A stretch of 9,642 nucleotides of DNA from Pedobacter sp. GTDB lineage: Bacteria > Bacteroidota > Bacteroidia > Sphingobacteriales > Sphingobacteriaceae. The notes beneath the pieces are model-generated. The model saw nothing but the letters and a program-made list of their open reading frames with translations, had not been told where the DNA came from and did no database searches. Shown here piece by piece: positions 7,510 to 9,642 of the stretch (its first letter is position 1; the number at the start of each line of letters is the position of its first letter). Made by a program: the position numbers and the translations under genes. The stretch lies in assembly GCA_030149995.1 (NCBI GenBank), contig JASLGV010000156.1, forward strand, positions 1 to 9,642. Direction: 5' to 3'.

Positions 7510-7546
7510 GTAGAGTGCTGTATTATGAATCATAAACTTATAAAGT

Positions 7547-7554
7547 CAAAAGTA
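7547..7554 (-). promoter_or_regulatory. Candidate -7 box for the small beta-barrel gene
   Basis: The minus strand reads TACTTTTG, a full match to TAnnTTTG. Transcription would begin near 7540, giving a leader of about 30 nt before ATG 7509 but only about 8 nt before ATG 7533, which favours 7509 as the start. The -33 region is not clear. Confidence 0.38.
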
Positions 7555-7600
7555 TAAATAAATCCGTATTAACAGATAATTTATATTTCAATGCATATTT

Positions 7601-7625
7601 TCAAATCTGAATATTTTAGATTTGA
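7601..7625. repeat. Inverted repeat in the divergent barrel/pcm region
   Basis: TCAAATCT (7601-7608) and AGATTTGA (7618-7625) are a perfect 8-bp inverted repeat. In plus-strand RNA it extends inward by a G-U and two A-U pairs to an 11-bp stem with a 3-nt loop. It lies between the two divergent promoter candidates, about 47 bp from the barrel gene's -7 box and 36 bp from the pcm -33 box. An operator or a small hairpin are both possible. Apart from this dyad and the promoter boxes I see nothing else in 7510-7698. Confidence 0.35.
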
Positions 7626-7660
7626 TTTACTGGAACTTAGGAGCGGCTAAAAAAATAAAC

Positions 7661-7691
7661 CTTGCGGAGCCATATAAAAACGCTAATTTTG
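7661..7691 (+). promoter_or_regulatory. Probable pcm promoter (-33 TTG, -7 TAnnTTTG)
   Basis: CTTG at 7661-7664 is followed after 19 nt by TAATTTTG at 7684-7691, which fits the Bacteroidota sigma-ABfr consensus (TTTG or TTG, about 19-nt spacer, TAnnTTTG). The -7 box ends 7 nt before the pcm ATG (7699), so the transcript would start at or within a few bases of the start codon. This suggests a leaderless or nearly leaderless mRNA. Confidence 0.55.
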
Positions 7692-7698
7692 ACATCAA

Positions 7699-8355
7699 AT
7701 GGCCTATAAATTTGTTGATAACTATCGGGAGCGTGGCGGACGGAAAAAGCTTGTAGAATTATTGAAATCGCGTGGAATTGAAGATCAGAGTGTATTAAAT
7801 GCAATTGCCAAAGTACCACGACACTTCTTTTTCGATGAAACTTTCTGGAACCAGGCATATAAAGACATCGCTTTTCCGATTGGTGACGGACAAACGATTT
7901 CGCAACCTTACACCGTAGCTTATCAAAGTGAGTTGCTACACATTAAAAAAGGTGATAAGGTACTCGAAATCGGAACGGGATCGGGCTATCAGACCTGTAT
8001 TTTAATGGAGCTTGGTGCCCGGGTGTATACCATAGAAAGGCAGGAAAATATTTTTAACAGAACCATCCAGGTTTTGCCTGGTATGGGCTATAAACCACAT
8101 TTCTTTTTTGGAGATGGTTCTAAAGGCATTGCAGAACATGCCCCTTACGATAAAATTATTGTAACTGCCGGCGCACCTTTTGTACCCGAAATATTATTGA
8201 AACAGCTTAAAATCGGTGGTATTCTTGTTATCCCGGTGGGTGATGAGCAAACGCAGAAAATGGTTACTGTAATCCGCGTAAGCGAAACCGATTACGAAAA
8301 AATTGTATTGGATACTTTTCGCTTCGTACCCTTGGTGGGAGACCAGGCCTGGTGA
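7699..8355 (+). CDS. pcm: Protein-L-isoaspartate O-methyltransferase
   Basis: A 218-residue S-adenosylmethionine-dependent enzyme that methylates isoaspartyl residues in aged proteins, starting their repair to aspartate; cytoplasmic. Features in order: N-terminal helices ending in KVPRHFFF; DGQTISQP at 63-70, the PCMT signature that contains the active-site Ser/Thr; SAM-binding motif I VLEIGTGSGY at 88-97; acidic YTIERQ near 114-119 at the end of strand 2; the GDGSKG segment; and DKIIVTAGAP ending near 160, then the GG.LVIPVG stretch. Length fits the family (E. coli 208). ATG 7699 is the only sensible start, since no other Met precedes the conserved domain. It is a single-gene unit, divergent from the small barrel gene and convergent with smpB. 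Confidence 0.95.
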   Translation: MAYKFVDNYRERGGRKKLVELLKSRGIEDQSVLNAIAKVPRHFFFDETFWNQAYKDIAFPIGDGQTISQPYTVAYQSELLHIKKGDKVLEIGTGSGYQTCILMELGARVYTIERQENIFNRTIQVLPGMGYKPHFFFGDGSKGIAEHAPYDKIIVTAGAPFVPEILLKQLKIGGILVIPVGDEQTQKMVTVIRVSETDYEKIVLDTFRFVPLVGDQAW

Positions 8356-8368
8356 AATTGCCTGTAAA

Positions 8369-8434
8369 TTAAAAAGTTCATTAACCTTTAATTTGTCCGG
8401 TAAATGAATCCGGGCGGGCTAATGAACTTTTTAA
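8369..8434. terminator. Probable bidirectional terminator between pcm and smpB
   Basis: TTAAAAAGTTCATTA (8369-8383) and TAATGAACTTTTTAA (8420-8434) form a perfect 15-bp inverted repeat. The 36-nt loop contains a second possible pairing of CCGG 8397-8400 with CCGG 8410-8413. The stem ends in an A run on one side and a T run on the other, so it can give a U-ending hairpin in both directions. It starts 13 nt after the pcm stop and ends 20 nt before the smpB stop, the expected place for a shared terminator of two convergent genes. The long loop is less typical. An overlapping alternative hairpin (AAATTAAA 8366-8373 with TTTAATTT 8387-8394) cannot form at the same time. Confidence 0.65.
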
Positions 8435-8454
8435 AATCGATCTGTAGGTCCGGG

Positions 8455-8904
8455 CTATCTTTTCATGGCACGGTCTAACTCGCGTTTGGTATCGCGGTCT
8501 TTAATGCTGTCTCGTTTGTCGAATTCTTTTTTACCCTGTGCCAATGCAATTTCTACTTTGGCAAAACCACGCTCATTGATAAAGATGCGCAGCGGAACAA
8601 TTGTATAGCCCTTTTCTTCGCCTTTTGACCTTAGTTTTTTAAGTTCTTTTTTCTGAAGAAGTAAAACCCGGTCGCGCTTAATGTCGTGATGATAAAAAGA
8701 ACTGTGGCTATATTCTGAAATGTGCAGGTTTCGGATGTATAAATTCGGACCGATGAACATACAAAAAGCGTCTGTCATGTTCGCCTTTCCCTGTCTGATG
8801 GCTTTTATTTCTGTTCCTAAAAGAGCTATTCCGGCTACATAAGTATCGAGGATATGGTAATCGAAATAAGCTCTTTTATTTTTTATATTAACGTTGTTGT
8901 TCAT
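8455..8904 (-). CDS. smpB: SsrA (tmRNA)-binding protein SmpB
   Basis: A 149-residue cytoplasmic protein that binds tmRNA and carries it into stalled ribosomes for trans-translation, which tags incomplete proteins for destruction. Conserved parts are visible: NKRAYFDYHILDTYVAGIALLGTEIK at 9-34 (beginning of the OB-like barrel), IRQGKANMTDAF at 36-47, YIRNLHISEYSH, LLLQKKELKKL, GYTIVPLRIF, and VEIALAQGKKEFDKR followed by the Lys/Arg/Asp-rich C-terminal tail (about 124-149), which folds into the mRNA channel. The start at ATG 8904 gives a short Asn-rich leader, usual for the family. It lies 39 nt downstream of the Nramp-Usp gene on the same strand, so read-through from that gene is possible. A one-mismatch -7 box (GATATTTG, minus strand, 8923-8916) could also give it its own promoter. 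No ssrA gene is in the window. Confidence 0.96.
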   Translation of the reverse strand: MNNNVNIKNKRAYFDYHILDTYVAGIALLGTEIKAIRQGKANMTDAFCMFIGPNLYIRNLHISEYSHSSFYHHDIKRDRVLLLQKKELKKLRSKGEEKGYTIVPLRIFINERGFAKVEIALAQGKKEFDKRDSIKDRDTKRELDRAMKR

Positions 8905-8943
8905 AATAAGGACTGCAAATATCCGAAAATTAAAATCAAAAAA

Positions 8944-9642
8944 CTACCGAATAATAAGCACCGGGATATTTACCCTATGTCTCACAGAATCAACGGTTGT
9001 GCCAAAAATAAGATCTTTTAAGCCTTTATGGCCATGTGCACCCATTACCAAAAGCTCCAGTTTATTTTGGTTGCTGATCTGTGCAATGGCTTTGGCGGTG
9101 GCGCCAAAGCCAACAAAGATGCTCGAATCGTATCCAAGTTCGGCCAGATTTTCTTTATATCTGTTTAAGTTTTCTGTATCGCGCTGCGTTTCATGGTCGA
9201 GCACATTGTTGCCATGGTAACGGGCGGCTGCCGTTTCTACCACATGTATTAAGTAATAGTGTGCATGTTTTCCGCCTTGTATAAGGGCATGCCGGATCAC
9301 ATTCCGGTCGTTTTTCGAGAAGTCAACGGCAATGCCAATATGCTCGTAATTGATTTTATCGATGGTGCCTATTTTAAGTGCATCGCCATGCGGAATCAGG
9401 TTTTTATGCAGATTTCTTTTGTCAAGGATGGGATGTATAAACACGTAAATAAGCAGAAAAACAATGGCGGCAATGGCTGGAACAAGAATTAAATAAACCC
9501 ACCAGTTGTTGTTTTGATGGCTCCAGGTTGTAATCTCTTCAATAACCAGTTTAATGTTTAACACAATAATTGCTGCCGCACTTGCCCAGGCCAGTACCTT
9601 AACCCAAAGTTTAATGGCAAACCCCTTCATCAGTTTTTTATC
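8944..9642 (-). CDS. Nramp-type metal transporter fused to a universal stress protein domain, C-terminal part
   Basis: The frame stays open to the right edge, giving 232 visible residues starting DKKLMKGFAIKLWVKVLAW. This beginning resembles the loop and last conserved helix of Nramp (MntH) Mn/Fe transporters (residues 14-34, with LN at 28-29). A second membrane helix follows at about 48-69, then a linker. From about residue 97 comes a UspA domain: INYEHIGIAVDFS (first strand), HYYLIHVVET, and GAHGHKGLKDLIFGTT from 201, which fits the ATP-binding motif G-2X-G-9X-G-[S/T]. The fold ends with NIPVLIIR. The Met at 9628-9630 is probably internal, because the Nramp-like match begins before it. If so, the whole protein would import divalent metal across the inner membrane with a cytoplasmic nucleotide-binding regulator. 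An alternative is a separate two-helix membrane Usp protein; the upstream sequence would decide. Confidence 0.78.
   Translation of the reverse strand, partial: DKKLMKGFAIKLWVKVLAWASAAAIIVLNIKLVIEEITTWSHQNNNWWVYLILVPAIAAIVFLLIYVFIHPILDKRNLHKNLIPHGDALKIGTIDKINYEHIGIAVDFSKNDRNVIRHALIQGGKHAHYYLIHVVETAAARYHGNNVLDHETQRDTENLNRYKENLAELGYDSSIFVGFGATAKAIAQISNQNKLELLVMGAHGHKGLKDLIFGTTVDSVRHRVNIPVLIIR

Noticed and set aside
7510..7533. Upstream ATG for the small barrel protein
   Set aside because: The eight extra residues precede a complete signal peptide, and the start lies too close to the candidate promoter.
7637..7858. 73-codon minus-strand ORF over the pcm start
   Set aside because: It is antisense to the conserved N-terminal part of pcm, with a composition typical of a shadow frame.
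8894..9492. Plus-strand ORFs opposite the Usp domain
   Set aside because: They are antisense to a clearly coding UspA domain, and their peptides look like frame shadows.
1..9642. Search for a defence system, mobile element, CRISPR array, tRNA or toxin-antitoxin pair
   Set aside because: No transposase, integrase, repeat array, tRNA fold or paired small ORFs were seen; nearly every base belongs to recognisable chromosomal genes.

Overview
The window looks like a chromosomal, mostly housekeeping stretch from a member of the Bacteroidota, most likely a Pedobacter-like sphingobacterium. The evidence is moderate-to-low GC, genes without obvious Shine-Dalgarno sequences, TAnnTTTG-type promoter boxes just upstream of several starts, and exported proteins with an N-terminal MKK plus hydrophobic stretch and cleavage just before Gln. 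Genus-level placement is inference.

Layout, left to right: (1) the C-terminal tail of yidD (+) runs in from the left edge, followed by tsaB (+), a tRNA t6A modification gene. (2) tsaB converges on a minus-strand two-gene unit: a membrane-anchored DUF3352-like protein of unknown function (upstream) and a predicted outer-membrane beta-barrel resembling DUF5723 (downstream), 24 bp apart. (3) Divergent from that unit is a plus-strand pair, a DUF423 small membrane protein and the replication-restart helicase gene priA, joined by a 1-nt TAATG overlap. (4) priA converges with a minus-strand gene for a small outer-membrane beta-barrel protein; the two stop codons share one TTAA. (5) A 189-bp divergent intergenic region with promoter-like boxes and a dyad leads to pcm (+), protein-L-isoaspartate methyltransferase. 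(6) pcm converges with smpB (-, tmRNA-binding protein) across a 99-bp gap that carries a 15-bp perfect inverted repeat, probably a bidirectional terminator. (7) Upstream of smpB on the same strand is the C-terminal third of a probable Nramp metal transporter fused to a universal stress protein domain; it runs off the right edge.

The genes do not form one pathway. They share translation and quality-control themes (tsaB for tRNA modification, smpB for ribosome rescue, pcm for protein repair, yidD for membrane insertion), plus replication restart (priA), envelope proteins and metal transport. I see no mobile element, CRISPR array, tRNA, rRNA, phage gene, toxin-antitoxin pair or defence system. 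The most interesting points are the Nramp-Usp fusion at the right edge, promoter boxes placed so close to the pcm and tsaB starts that leaderless mRNAs are possible, the hairpins and overlaps at the three convergent gene ends, and the uncharacterised two-gene envelope unit.
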